Source: Rachicladosporium sp. CCFEE 5018
Taxonomy: Eukaryota > Ascomycota > Dothideomycetes > Cladosporiales > Cladosporiaceae
Direction of reading: 5' to 3'
DNA: 64,000 bases
Assembly (NCBI GenBank): GCA_002077045.2
Contig: KZ111144.1
Span: 403,483-467,482, forward strand
The notes beneath the pieces were generated by a model. That model was not told the DNA's origin and did no database searches. It saw nothing but the letters and a program-made list of their open reading frames with translations. A program made the position numbers and the translations under genes. Positions 18,928-29,810 of this stretch are shown one piece after another. Position 1 is the first letter of the stretch. Each line of letters opens with the position of its first letter.

Positions 18928-21330
18928 TCATTGCTGTTCAGTCCGCGCCATCCCCTTTCCAACAACGTCTAGCTCTACCAGCCTCTCCCAGATCCCGCTC
19001 CGATCCTTCTCCACCATCACGTTACCATCGACAACCACACCCTTCTTCCGCAGACACCCAGCAAGCAGAGCTTCGTACACGGTCCGCCTCACCGCGATCT
19101 CCCCGTCCACTGTGTGCATTGCCAGGATCCCCTGCGAAGCTGGACAATCGTAGAAGCCATGAGTGAGCGGATTGCTGCGGAGATCAATAGAGGTGAGACG
19201 ATTCATGAGCCGTAGCGTGAAGACCGTCTGCCGTAAGCGGCTGATTTGACAGCTCGCAAGACTGAGGTGCTCGAGGCTGGGCACATGGCTCAGAGGCCGG
19301 ATGTCAGCGATAGGGTTTCCATCTAGGACCAGATGTCGGAGTGCTGGTAGTCTTGTGTGAAGATCGGATGGTATGATGTGAATGCCACAGCTGCGTAATG
19401 AGAGTGACTCCAGACATGGCATCACTGGCAATACGTCGAGTATCGAAGGCATTGTGTTGTTGTCGAGAGTGAGTGAGATCAGGTTCGGCAAAGCATCCAA
19501 ACCTGCGGCTTGAGTGATTTGGTTCTTGGATAAGTCTAGGGATTCCAGACAGGGAAATGGGGTGTCCCGGAAGTCGACGAAAGTCAACCTATTGGCAGCG
19601 CACTTCAACTCTTTCAGGCGATGCAAGTCAGCAAGGCCATCGAGATCGGTAAGTGAGTTCTCCGAAACGTCGAGGCACTCCAGATCAGTCAAGTGGCCGA
19701 AGTAGGTGACGTCGTCGAGCTGGTTGCCTTTCGCACACAGCGAACGACATGCAGTCGAAGGGATGCCATCCAGCTGCGTAAGTGCATTGTCCGATACGTC
19801 AAGCTCTTCGACTTCTGGGCAGTATTCAATGAGACCATGCAAGCTCTTCAGTTCTTTCGCTGCGAGATTCAGAGTCCTGATGTCTTCGCCAACGTGGCCA
19901 ACGGCTTCGATGAGTACGCTGAGCAACTCCAGCTTGAGATTCTCCAGGTTTGAAGGAGCACCATCGGACCGAAAGATGGTAAAGTCGGCCAGACTACTGA
20001 GCTCGAATATGTCTAGCACCTGTCTCGTGAGTGCTTGTGGGGTGACCGGGCTCGATTGCTCGCCTTTTGAGGAATGGAGGGGCAGTAGTGAGACTGCGGC
20101 GATGTTTGCATCGTCGGCTGGCTCATCAATCTCGACTGTCGAAGGATCGTCTGTATGATGGTGCTGATATAGCGCAAGGGTGTCGTCGATGACTTCGCTG
20201 CTGCAGCCACTTTCATCTTCGCTGTGTCGGACTGCCGTCTCCGCGCTGGTTCCATCCTCCTTATAGACAGTGCCCTCGATGGCATCTCCAAAGCTGAGCT
20301 CGGACTGCCCAATTGCCTCTTTTCGAGCTACATGACCTCTGGGCAAGTGATCTGTCGTCAGATCCGAAATCTCTCCGAAAGGGTCGGTATCGCTTGAAGC
20401 CACGCTGTTTGGCTTGAGGAATTGCGCACTCTTCGCTCGGACCCAACACTTGCTCTCAGCGTCATAAGTCATTCCCTTGACTTCACCACCTATCAGATGC
20501 GCCACAGACTTCTGATCGAGCGTCTTGATAGTCTTCTGCGGCGACTCGCTTGACCGGATGATATTGAGCACCTGTTTTGCTTCGTTCATGTAGTCGCCAG
20601 TGGCCATCGCGAAGGCTGGTGCAGTGCGTCGACGCTTTGGAGTAGCATCCTTGCCAGGCGATGGTGGCGGTCGCTTGCCCGCAAGACTCCCGACTCGCCT
20701 GAATGCCATGCTTCCAACGACGGATGCGCTTTGAATGCGAATCTCGGGCAGCAAGTCCTCTTCCAGAGCAAGAGCGGCTTCTAGCATGCCTTGCGATTCG
20801 TCCACGTCAACATCCGCTCGAGATACAGCGATACCAGCCTTCGCCTGGCGTTTGAGTATCTTCATGCTGCGTGTCGGTCTGCTTGGTTTGAGATTCACAG
20901 AGGAGAAGCCTTCGGCCTTTGCAATGTCGTCTGAGGCCAAAGATGTGGCACTGACATCCTCGGCGATAGTGTCAATGACCCTCTTGAACGCGACTGAATT
21001 CGACTTCCTGATGGTAGACTTGGCAGGTTTGCTGAACATGTTCTCCAGTGCAGGTGCAGCGAACAGATCAGTCTGCTCCCCATAAGTGACGTTCCCTTGC
21101 ATTAGCCGCTTTTGCCACTCGTGATTCGTCTTTGGGCCTGACATCTTTGGAGGTGCGCTTCGCTGCTGTACGGTGTCATATTCGACTTTCGGTGATCGTG
21201 TGCGTACGCTGCCAGGCGTGGATCTGATGCTGCCGATTGGCGTTGTTGGGGCCACAGCTGGTGCTGCATCCCACAGAACCTCCGTCTCTGGCAGACCCGC
21301 CAGCCAGGCAGAGGGCGCCACGGCGGCCAT
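18928..21330 (-). CDS. septation/mitotic exit network scaffold, Nud1/Cdc11 type (copy 1)
   Basis: An 800-residue intronless frame. Residues 67-99 contain a conserved block with NHEWQKRLMQGNVTYGEQTDLF then APALENMF, which I recognise as the N-terminal motif of the Cdc11/Nud1 scaffold family. A long disordered middle has Ser/Pro sites. From about residue 500 a series of leucine-rich repeats follows (for example LEELDVSDNALTQLDGI, LECLDVSENSLTDLDGL, LESLDLSKNQITQ), ending near residue 760. Family members sit at the spindle pole body and recruit the GTPase and kinase modules that trigger cytokinesis. The gene is divergently transcribed from the AT-hook gene. Copy 2 is one residue shorter. Confidence 0.85.
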   Translation of the reverse strand: MAAVAPSAWLAGLPETEVLWDAAPAVAPTTPIGSIRSTPGSVRTRSPKVEYDTVQQRSAPPKMSGPKTNHEWQKRLMQGNVTYGEQTDLFAAPALENMFSKPAKSTIRKSNSVAFKRVIDTIAEDVSATSLASDDIAKAEGFSSVNLKPSRPTRSMKILKRQAKAGIAVSRADVDVDESQGMLEAALALEEDLLPEIRIQSASVVGSMAFRRVGSLAGKRPPPSPGKDATPKRRRTAPAFAMATGDYMNEAKQVLNIIRSSESPQKTIKTLDQKSVAHLIGGEVKGMTYDAESKCWVRAKSAQFLKPNSVASSDTDPFGEISDLTTDHLPRGHVARKEAIGQSELSFGDAIEGTVYKEDGTSAETAVRHSEDESGCSSEVIDDTLALYQHHHTDDPSTVEIDEPADDANIAAVSLLPLHSSKGEQSSPVTPQALTRQVLDIFELSSLADFTIFRSDGAPSNLENLKLELLSVLIEAVGHVGEDIRTLNLAAKELKSLHGLIEYCPEVEELDVSDNALTQLDGIPSTACRSLCAKGNQLDDVTYFGHLTDLECLDVSENSLTDLDGLADLHRLKELKCAANRLTFVDFRDTPFPCLESLDLSKNQITQAAGLDALPNLISLTLDNNTMPSILDVLPVMPCLESLSLRSCGIHIIPSDLHTRLPALRHLVLDGNPIADIRPLSHVPSLEHLSLASCQISRLRQTVFTLRLMNRLTSIDLRSNPLTHGFYDCPASQGILAMHTVDGEIAVRRTVYEALLAGCLRKKGVVVDGNVMVEKDRSGIWERLVELDVVGKGMARTEQQ

Positions 21331-21781
21331 CTCAGTGTATGTAGAGTCCGTAGTGATTGTGTTTGAAGTGCACTAGCGATGTGGTTGATGATGTTTGCAC
21401 TGCAGCAGATGTTTACCTCGTCCGGATTGCATCCAGTAGAGCGACGCCTGCCTGTACGACAATGTATCCAGATCCCAATGACATGCGATTGCCAGCGTTT
21501 TCGAACACTTGCGGGACTGTGAGTTAGCATTGACTTTAGCAATGATTTTGCGTGTACACTGTCGAAGTGTCGTCGAGTTCGCTTGTGTGGAAGTCAAAGT
21601 TCATTGGTCGGCGCGAGATCGCGGTTGCCTAGCAACCCAATTTGCCACTTTACGCGTCGAACCTCACCTCTGCGGTTGCAAGAGCGATCAATTATAGATC
21701 GGTACAGCGCAGACGCACGAGGGTATATGATGAGAAGGCCACATTGAATCCAGAGTGAGCGAGTCATGCTGGACTCTGGCC
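21331..21781. promoter_or_regulatory. divergent promoter between NUD1-like and AT-hook genes (copy 1)
   Basis: About 450 bp separates two divergent start codons. It contains three close, recognisable sites that are all kept in copy 2: ATTGG at 21604-21608 (inverted CCAAT), the palindrome GGTTGCCTAGCAACC at 21624-21638 (an RFX-type X-box), and ACGCGT at 21653-21658 (MCB core, bound by MBF-type factors). All three fit within 55 bp. Known roles of RFX and MBF factors in cell-cycle and damage-responsive transcription make this a plausible control region for the mitotic-exit scaffold, but the functional link is inferred. Confidence 0.6.
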
Positions 21782-24400
21782 ATGGAACGTACGCACAAGC
21801 CCACCGGGCACTTCTGGAGCTGCCCGTCTCGATTTCAACAGAGCGTCAGATACCGCGAGTTGCAAACCGAAGATTTCCTCACACCCTTTGGCAAAGTCAT
21901 TGTTCCGGGAGCTGACGACGACTTGACGAACTCAGAGCGGTCAGCGAAGCGACGGAGAGTGGAGGGCTTGGCCCAAGGCTTTCTAGATGGTCGGACTTTG
22001 GTCATCTCTTCTGCGGCTGCGAACGGAGTGGACCTTCGAGAGACAGTAAACTGCGCTCTGAAGACTCAAGGGCTTACTTGGGATGATTTCGTTGCAGATG
22101 AAGGTGTTATCAGGCACGATCTCGGCGCGCTCGCTGATGGGACGCCTATCAAACGACATGACGGACGCAGAGTCGCCATAAGTGGAGATAGTGACTGCAA
22201 AATTGCCGGTGTGGCGCATGCAAATAGGCCTACCAAAGCTGCGACCCAGATCGGTCCCACACAGGCGCGAGGACCGGTCTCGACCACACCCAGTGTTGAG
22301 GCGCTCGCACATGCAGCACGACTACGAGCCAAGAAGCTGCGATCCGACACAAGACCCTCTACCAGTCAACAAGCTCAAATCCCATTAGATACAATGTATC
22401 GCAGTCATAGTGATGTGGCTGCGCAACCGTCATCGAGCTTAGCTCGGCAGCCTCTGTCTCAACGAGACAATGTGCAATCGCTCGTGGACAGCTCTTTGGC
22501 TGACGAGCTTCGCCTATCATATGTGGATACTCCCTCTCGCAAGCCGAGGCGGCGCAGCTCGGGTACTGTCGCTCTCAGCGAAGGCGGATCAAATATGGAT
22601 TCGCTCGTACTTGCTCCCGCAGACATCACAGCACGGACGGATTCTCCTAAGCCAACCATAGTGCCGCATCACGCACATGACGATGACTTAGCAGTCGACT
22701 TGCGAGTACCGAGTACTGCTTCAGACATGGCATCTACAGCAATGAGTATGTGTACTGCGTTTCGTGCGTCCACAGCTGCCGATAAGGTTCACCCGCATCC
22801 CCTGACGATGCCCTCAGCCTCCGGCCAGGAAACCACGCTCGCACTCGAATCTGCGCTTGATGAAGTCCGCGTTGAGCCGCCGAGTAAGTGGACGCCAATC
22901 AATGCTCCAAGCCCGGGGACCTGCGCAGCTACACATTTTACGATCGCCGATGCTCCCGACACAGCTGTGAACCCTAATCCGACGACTGGAGAATGCGAGA
23001 AAACTGCAGCGCCATCGCTCGTGAGTAGTGAACGAGTAAATCGGCGTAGCAACGTTGCCAGAGCTGCTGAGGGTGCTTCACGAGCAAAATTGAAGGGTGA
23101 TGAGAATTCCTTGCTGAAATCGTTCAAGCAAGCGAAGCCAGGATATCAGTCAGCTCCACTCTCACAAGGCGGTACGACGCCACTCATGTACAAGAAGTGA
23201 GGAAGACCCAAGCAGGTTCCGTCTCCCGAGACCAATATGCACGCAAACAAATCAGTCGTAAGTGAAGGCATGCTAGGTGTCAACGCGAGTCCCTCGGCAC
23301 CAGCACCATTGACGGAACATCCCCCTCTGCTGGACATGTCCTTCGGGGACGACTCATTCGCACCGAAGCTGAACATGGCGTTGGTCGATGAACACCTGAA
23401 TAAGAGATTGCCACGCACACCTAACGAACAATTACAGCGCTCGTCACTGAAGTCTGCGATGCGCAAGCAGATGCGCGACAGCGGAGCGACTCTGGAGCGA
23501 GCCAGTAGTGAGCCACCGTCATCGCAGCTAGATACACAACACAAGGTCCTACCGAGGAATGAGGTAGCAGTCCAAACATTTCCGACTCTCCGTCACGTGA
23601 TGCCTGAAGGACGACGAACAACAGCTTTCTGGCCCGGCACACAGTACTTGCTAAACCAGGCGCAATATGACTTGTTCACATCGCCAGATAAGACTGATCG
23701 AATGGCTGAGGCGGGGATCAGTACGGGAATGCAGCCGACTGCAGAACTTTGCACACTCGATCTGCCTGTCGACAAACCCGACGCAGCCATCTCACAGCAG
23801 AATCAGACGCCGGCAGGACTATCCGCCACGCAAGTGTTGATGGACGGATGGCAGGGCTGGTCAACAGTAAAGCCGGCCGGCGCAACGAAGATGAGCGCTT
23901 CTGCGGACTCGCCACTACTCGCCAAGGCTGGCGTAGACACGAGGCGCTTGCGCACAAGAAAGACACGCTCTTCCCTCGGTGTCGAGCTTCAGCAGGACAG
24001 GCCTGCACAACTCGACGCAAGTCGCAGCAGCGCGAAGCCATCAACTGCATCGACTGGAAGCTTTGCGCCACTCACTACATCAGGCTTGCGAGTCTCCATG
24101 ACCGACTCCGAGCTGCTTGCCGATACTACTGTTCGTCTCGCCAGCACTGCTCCGCCAACGACATCTGCTACGGCAGGATTACACAGCTACCGAACACCTG
24201 GCGACAACCTGCAAGACGCCTCTTTTGCGGCAAGTGCTCCGCAGGCGGACTGTGAAGACACTGGCAGCATGTCGCTGCACTTCTCGAGTTTTATGAGGAC
24301 AGATGAGAGCCAGCATGTGGATGCAGAGGATACGCTCGCGGATCTAGCGAAGACCTTCCTCTCGACAGCGGATGTCGATGTTGCGCTGAGTCAAGTGTAG
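21782..24400 (+). pseudogene. AT-hook protein gene with in-frame stop (copy 1)
   Basis: From the first ATG (21782) the frame encodes 472 residues and hits TGA at 23198-23200. The same frame then stays open to a TAG at 24398-24400 with sequence matching copy 2 throughout, so a single base has split an 875-residue gene. In copy 2 the codon is CGA, the first Arg of a KKRGRPK AT-hook. The upstream half is basic and disordered, with SRKPRRRSSG and KRRRVEG patches; the rest is Ser/Thr-rich. The protein family is not one I recognise beyond the AT-hook, which binds the minor groove of AT-rich DNA. It could be a real null or truncated allele, or a consensus error; the reading frame is otherwise intact. 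Confidence 0.8.
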
Positions 24401-25453
24401 CGAAGCCCGATGTGCTGACTGGGGGATACCGTCCAAGTCGCGGCCTCGGGGGGACATTAGGCAGACGAGAATGTAGCAGGGAGCTGTAGATAGCTGCCTC
24501 GCTTACGTTCGCTTTACATGAGAGAGTGCACAGTGTGTTGTAAGCGCCGCAAAAGCTCGGTCTACCAAGCTGTCCTCCCCTCAAGCAGGTCCTCACGTCA
24601 CCATCCCACGAGTCACCCACGTGCATTAGATTAATCCCACACCATCTTCCTCCCACCTCCTCACTTTGTCAGCCAAGCTCTCTCCATGGAAGATGCCTCC
24701 TCGACTTGCATACAGGTGTGATGGGTAAGCGGCGATCTTCGTTTGCCGATCTGAGACTGCTGATCAGTGTTCATGCGAGTCGCGGACCTTTGCGGCCGGC
24801 GCAGGGGGAGGCGGAGTAGGTGGGAATAGAGTTCATCAAGGCGAGGGCGGATGAAGATATGATGTATGCAAAGCGAGAGATCATCACGACACATGATAGT
24901 CGAAATGCCGCATAAAACCGAGTGATCTGCGGGTGATGTTGACTTATATTGATATCTATGACTCACTAGCTGCGACCCGCGCGAAGACGAAGACGATGCC
25001 TTTCGCAGCGTCCGGTAGAGTCGCTCACAATCGAGAACCATGCCCTTGCAACTCCTGCTTCACCGAAGCAAAACCGCCTTCCTTCCCAGATCCAACGCTA
25101 ATGGGGTATATCCAATAATAAAGGCCGAAGCAACGCTAGCTTTTGATCCGTGCCGACCGATAGAAATGCAAATTGATGTGGACGCGCAGTATGATGGACG
25201 CCTTGTGCTGTCCGTGTGATGTGGTGATATGGAAGAAGGCTGGGAAGATCGTACATGTATGACTCCTCCGTCGCGGAGGGATATTGCGGATGCATGTCGC
25301 GAAGGGATGTCGCGACAGCATGGGCGGTGTCGCCCAGGCGATGTAGATAGCATCGGCGATGGCATTCGCCACCGTGGCGACGAGCAGAAGCGGTCATGTC
25401 GAAGGCAGCGCCATGACTGGTCCAGTGGTTTAGGCAACAGCATAGCGACGCGA
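24401..25453. other. intergenic spacer between convergent genes (copy 1)
   Basis: About 1 kb of shared 3' flank for the AT-hook gene (plus) and the 407-residue gene (minus). I see no gene, tRNA or repeat array. Copy 2 (47767-48793) is nearly identical apart from point changes and a deletion of about 26 bases near 25280 that lies between two near-identical GTCGCG-AGGGAT words. Confidence 0.45.
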
Positions 25454-26677
25454 CTACTCGAAGGGCTTCGCAAGGATGGGCGTGACGTTCGCGTCGAAGC
25501 GAAGACTCCACAGCCGGATGCCAGTCATCACCTTCTCGGTGCGCTCGAGCTCTCGATCACGTCCGAAGATTGCATCGACGAATTCGCAGCCACTGTTCTT
25601 GCCCATGGTGACGTTCTTCGCGTCCTTGCTCTCCTTCTTGGCAGCCTTCCACATGTAGTTCTCGCAGATCTTGAGGAGCTTGTTAAAGCGCTGCCAGAGT
25701 CGCTCGCCCGAGTCGAGGAATTCGTCAACCAGATCGCGTCGTGCAGTCTGACGGATCGAGCCCATCGTCTCCTCGGCGCGCTTGATCTTCGCGGCAAGCT
25801 GGATGAGCAGAAGCCAGAGCTCGCCCGCAATCTCGGACATGGGCGTTGCAGGGCCGTAGAAGAACACAGTCCAGTCGTAGATCCACTTTCCGAGTGAATT
25901 CGCATCGAACACGCTGCCCAGTAGCAGTATGGGCTCTTCATTCGGATCCCAATTCTTGTAAGAGTACCCTGCAGGTACGTGTGCTTTTCGAGCGTCCTCC
26001 TCGGTAGCCTTCGCTGGCTCCTTCTTGGTGGCAGTACTCGGTCTCTTCGGAGTTGCACTTGCAAAAGTCGGCTTTGAAGCATGCGAGGCGCGTCGTGGAC
26101 GTGCTTGAGGCTCAGCAGCAGGAGTGAAGATAGGCACCTGATCATAACGACGATGATCAGCTCGTGCCTCGCGATGTTGACTTTGCCTGTGCTCGTACGG
26201 CGACGGTCGTTGGAGGTACTCCTCGTAGCGTGGAAGATACTCGTCACTGCGATCGGCCTCGACATGATCGTCGGGCGTCCGTGTGGAGAAGTAGTGCTTG
26301 CTGCTGGTGCGTGTGTGCCGCCGCTGAGGCTCGACGAAGACTCGACGCGAGTTGTATCGAGGATCGGCGTAGTTGCGAGCGGAAGAACTTACATAGTCGC
26401 TACGACGTTGCGGTGTTGACTGCGCTGAAGTATGGTAGCCAGGACTGGACTGCTCCGGCTCTGCGTAGTAGTTCGTTTTCCGTGGAGTAGTATAGGTCGT
26501 CCTCGAGTATGTCGCATCTTGCGTGGCGCGTCGAGCGTGGCCTTTCTGCGGAGGAGAAGCGTAGATATACTGCCGAGGCGAGTAGTAGGTGGCACCTGCC
26601 GCAGGTGTGTGCGGCGGCGTTCGGTAGTCTTGGGGTGAATAGTACGGCGGATGAACCGCATACTGTGTCTGGAACAT
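25454..26677 (-). CDS. hypothetical protein with disordered Tyr-rich N-terminus and conserved C-terminal helical domain (copy 1)
   Basis: A 407-residue intronless frame. Residues 1-240 are Tyr/Ser/Arg/Pro-rich with repeated YYSP and YxxP motifs, which are likely disordered. From about residue 240 the sequence looks globular and mostly helical: YKNWDPNEEPILLLGSVFDA, GKWIYDWTVFFYG, ELWLLLIQLAAKIKRAEE, LWQRFNKLLKICENYMWKAA and a C-terminal FDANVTPILAKPFE. I do not recognise a named family. Similar architectures are common among uncharacterised fungal proteins. Four residue changes separate it from copy 2, so the gene is under constraint. Confidence 0.72.
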   Translation of the reverse strand: MFQTQYAVHPPYYSPQDYRTPPHTPAAGATYYSPRQYIYASPPQKGHARRATQDATYSRTTYTTPRKTNYYAEPEQSSPGYHTSAQSTPQRRSDYVSSSARNYADPRYNSRRVFVEPQRRHTRTSSKHYFSTRTPDDHVEADRSDEYLPRYEEYLQRPSPYEHRQSQHREARADHRRYDQVPIFTPAAEPQARPRRASHASKPTFASATPKRPSTATKKEPAKATEEDARKAHVPAGYSYKNWDPNEEPILLLGSVFDANSLGKWIYDWTVFFYGPATPMSEIAGELWLLLIQLAAKIKRAEETMGSIRQTARRDLVDEFLDSGERLWQRFNKLLKICENYMWKAAKKESKDAKNVTMGKNSGCEFVDAIFGRDRELERTEKVMTGIRLWSLRFDANVTPILAKPFE

Positions 26678-29171
26678 CGGAGTTCGATGAGGGCGTCCAG
26701 ACGCGCCCAGAAAGAGTTACAGGTGTATGATGAGAGTCCAGTAGTAGGTCATAGGTCTTCTATCTTGGTCCGGGTCGCCGGTGACAGTGTGGTTCTAATC
26801 CGGGAGGAAGAACTGATCGAAGGCTTCTGAACTGTGATGTGTACATTGCCTGGTATGTTCGCGACGGCAGAAATGCTGCAGTCTGAATCGAGATCTCGAA
26901 TCGAGTCCCGTGACGAGTGTAAGTGGCGAGTTGACGTCGTTAGTAATGAAGTGGCTGTGATGTCCTTTGGAAAGGTGCAGAAGCAACAAGAGGAGGTTGG
27001 CGGAGGGTGATGACCGAGTATTATGCGTGCCGAGTGGTCAAGCGAGGCTAGTACGGGAGAATGCGCAAGGAGTCGGGACGGTTTGGGCGGAAGGCGGACC
27101 GGTGGCAAACAGGAGTCCAATTAGACGGCGTTGTGCGGTGAGTTCGATATGAGGTTCACGATGAGTCTTGAGGAATAGGAGGTGTCGCTCAACAATTCCA
27201 GTGCTGTGTGGGCGAAGACGAGGGATGCATGCCACACATGCACTGCATGCACAGCGGCCCGTCGAGGAGATGCGAGCTATCGCACGCGGCGCGAAATACC
27301 ACCGCCAATTGCGAAAGAGAGATGAAGTGGAATAGATGTATCGACGTGCTGGCACGCATGCACGTCACGAGGTGAGGCCGCTTGAAGATAGACCACCTTG
27401 TAACACCGGCACTTACCAGGTAGTTCTCGCTGCAACCACAACCTTCTCGTAAGCATCGGCGTACTTCGCCACGTACGACCATGTCCTGCTAAATGCGGCC
27501 GTGCTCACTCCAGCAATATTCGAGTCATCCTTGATAAGCACTCTGTTGCTGAGAGGAGCGCGCTGTTGTCTTACCACAGCGCTCGGCCTCGTTCATCTCA
27601 AGCTGCACTCGTCCGTTCGTTCTATGCTCAGAGCCCGCTCACAGCAGCAGTTCATGCTCTCTGCCACATCATGGCCACGCACGCAACGCGCACCAATCGC
27701 AGTGGTTCCTGCAGCGCTCCGATATGCACGGCAGTCGATCCAGCTCAGACGTGCGCAAGGCTGCATTAGCGCCCTGTACCGCCTGACATGGATTTGCAAA
27801 GTGGTGTGGTGCCATGGATGTGGGCGAGGAGGATACGAGTCTACTGTAAATTGCTTGGAAAGACGTCCCAGGATCCCCACGGACAGTTGTGCATCTCGCT
27901 TGTCGCGCCCGTTGCGCTCGCACGGTTCATGTCTTGATCAACATCGTTAGAGCCGCAAACGGTCAACATTGTGGCGGTTTGGGTGAGCCTCGCGTTGACA
28001 GCTCCGACTCGACAGCAACTTGCACCTCCCTTTGCTCAGCAGCTACCTCCGGACAAGGCCAAGCTGATAGGAGCCGCTACTCATCAATCTACTGGCCATG
28101 GAGGCACCTTTGTGTAGTGCTACACCAAGCCTCGCAGTAACGCTGCGCTAGAACCCGGCCTCGTGTCTTCCGCCGGGCGCCAGCAGGCCATAGAACAACA
28201 AGGGAGGTAACGCGGTGGTCTGATTGGCCTGAAATTCATCAACAGATGCCGTGATTGGGTGCTTTGTGCAGCGCCAGATGTCTGGCTACCCAAAGTGGCA
28301 TCGACAACCAAACCGCTGGCAGTAGGCGGTCAGTGTGATGTTGACAAGATCCTGTTGCAGTAGCGGATTTGTCGCGTGCTGAGTTGCTATAGCTGGCGCA
28401 GCCTCTTCAACGTACTGGGGTGGGGTCTTGACCGCTCTCTTGGTTGAGTGTCAAAGCAGGCTTTTGAAGCGAAAAGGAAGAGCGGTCTGTTGGAGGACTG
28501 CAGTTCATCGGTCCAGACCTCTGCTCTTGACATTGCGACGAGATGAGTCCGACGATGCTCCCGTACCTAGCTTGTTGTCTACCCGACTAGAAGCCTTGTC
28601 TCAGACCCGCGCGTGCAAACATATCATGCGAGGCGCCTTGTACCCCAGTGTCCGCGCGAAAGGCGACCTGTCAACTCGCATCGATCCGTCCGAACGCGAC
28701 GGCCCTGCGAATCTGTACGACATGAAGGGCTCCACTATGCAAGGCATATGCTCGAAAGAGATACAGGAAAAGCCTCTGAGACCTGTAGTACCCTCGGCTC
28801 TGAGAGATGGCATGCTAGTACGCGCTTTGCGGTCTCTGTGCTTGTGTTGATAGTACTGAAGGGTCGATATAAACGAAACGAATAGCAAATTGACACCTGC
28901 ATTGGATTAGGTCTGGATGCAAATTTCAATGAGTGACATATCGTCGTTAGATCCAATATCATAAGAGTAGAAGGCAGGAGCGTTCCATTAGTGAGTGAGG
29001 AAACTACGACCCTGCAGAACTCACTTCATAAATGTATCTGTCACTCGGGTGAGCGCAATAGAACATCGGTTGTACGCTTGGTGGGTCTCTTGGGAGATTG
29101 AAGCACCTATTCTGAATCTCTGCAGTCTACTTCCAATCCGCCCACGCAGTTACACAGTACCGCTTTCGCGC
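26678..29171. other. 2.5-kb region without a supported gene (copy 1)
   Basis: Between the 407-residue gene start and the dehydrogenase stop there is no frame with convincing protein content. Several short frames exist, but they shift or gain stops relative to copy 2 (50018-52535). For example, a frame open across 51344-51736 is stopped at two places in copy 1 near 28120 and 28208. The sequence is nonetheless very similar between copies, with one 44-bp indel (after 27070 here). It may hold a long promoter, non-coding transcripts or a decayed gene. Confidence 0.5.
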
Positions 29172-29710
29172 TCAGAATTGTACGCCCGTACTGAGTGCTC
29201 CATCGACCAAGATGTTAGACCCTGTCACAAAGCCAGCCTTATCGCTGGCTAGGAAGACACATACGTTGGCAATCTCTTCGGGCTTTCCCATACGTCCAGT
29301 AGGATTCTGGGCCATGGAGGCTTTGAAGAGATCCGGTAGACGCCTTTCTATATCTCCCCACACCCCGTCTTCGATGTAGATGTTGCCCGGGGAAACAGTA
29401 TTGGCCCTGATGCCCTTCGCCGCGTGTACATGAGCCAACTGACAGGTATAGTGGATGATGGCGGCCTTGAATGGACCGTACGGACCGGGCTGGGAAGTGA
29501 AGTCGATGATACGGCCGGACACCGAAGAGATTGTGATGATGTTGCCTTTGGTCTTCTCAAGATGCGGCAAAGCGGCGTTGACCATGTGAACGGTGCCCAT
29601 CATGTCAGTCTGGAATCCATTCTGCCATGCCGCGGGATCGTTTTCGGTGGCTAATGCGCTGACGTTTGCGACAATCACGTCAATGCGACCGCTTTGCGAG
29701 GCACACGAGG
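29172..29710 (-). CDS. short-chain dehydrogenase/reductase, C-terminal part cut by the N gap (copy 1)
   Basis: Only the last 179 codons are present; the frame runs into the N gap at 29711. It is collinear with copy 2 (53074-52536, no indels) and retains the catalytic Ser region (ISSVSG), the Tyr-x3-Lys pair (YGPFK) and the C-terminal substrate-side loop. The gene is truncated by assembly, not by mutation. Confidence 0.9.
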
Positions 29711-29810
29711 NNNNNNNNNNNNNNNNNNNNNNNNNNNNNNNNNNNNNNNNNNNNNNNNNNNNNNNNNNNNNNNNNNNNNNNNNNNNNNNNNNNNNNNNNN
29801 NNNNNNNNNN
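29711..29810. other. assembly gap of 100 N
   Basis: Exactly 100 unknown bases. A round number suggests a scaffolding placeholder of unknown true length. Any frame that appears to run through it is an artefact. Confidence 0.99.

Larger units (their letters stand above)
6427..29710 (+). repeat. copy 1 of the 23.3-kb duplicated block
   Basis: This interval is matched base for base, with scattered substitutions and small indels, by 29811-53074 in the same orientation. It starts inside the disordered-protein gene and ends inside the short-chain dehydrogenase gene, at the last base before the N gap. In the first 600 aligned bases I count about seven substitutions; other parts are clearly more diverged. 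See the findings for why this is read as two haplotype contigs laid end to end. Confidence 0.95.
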
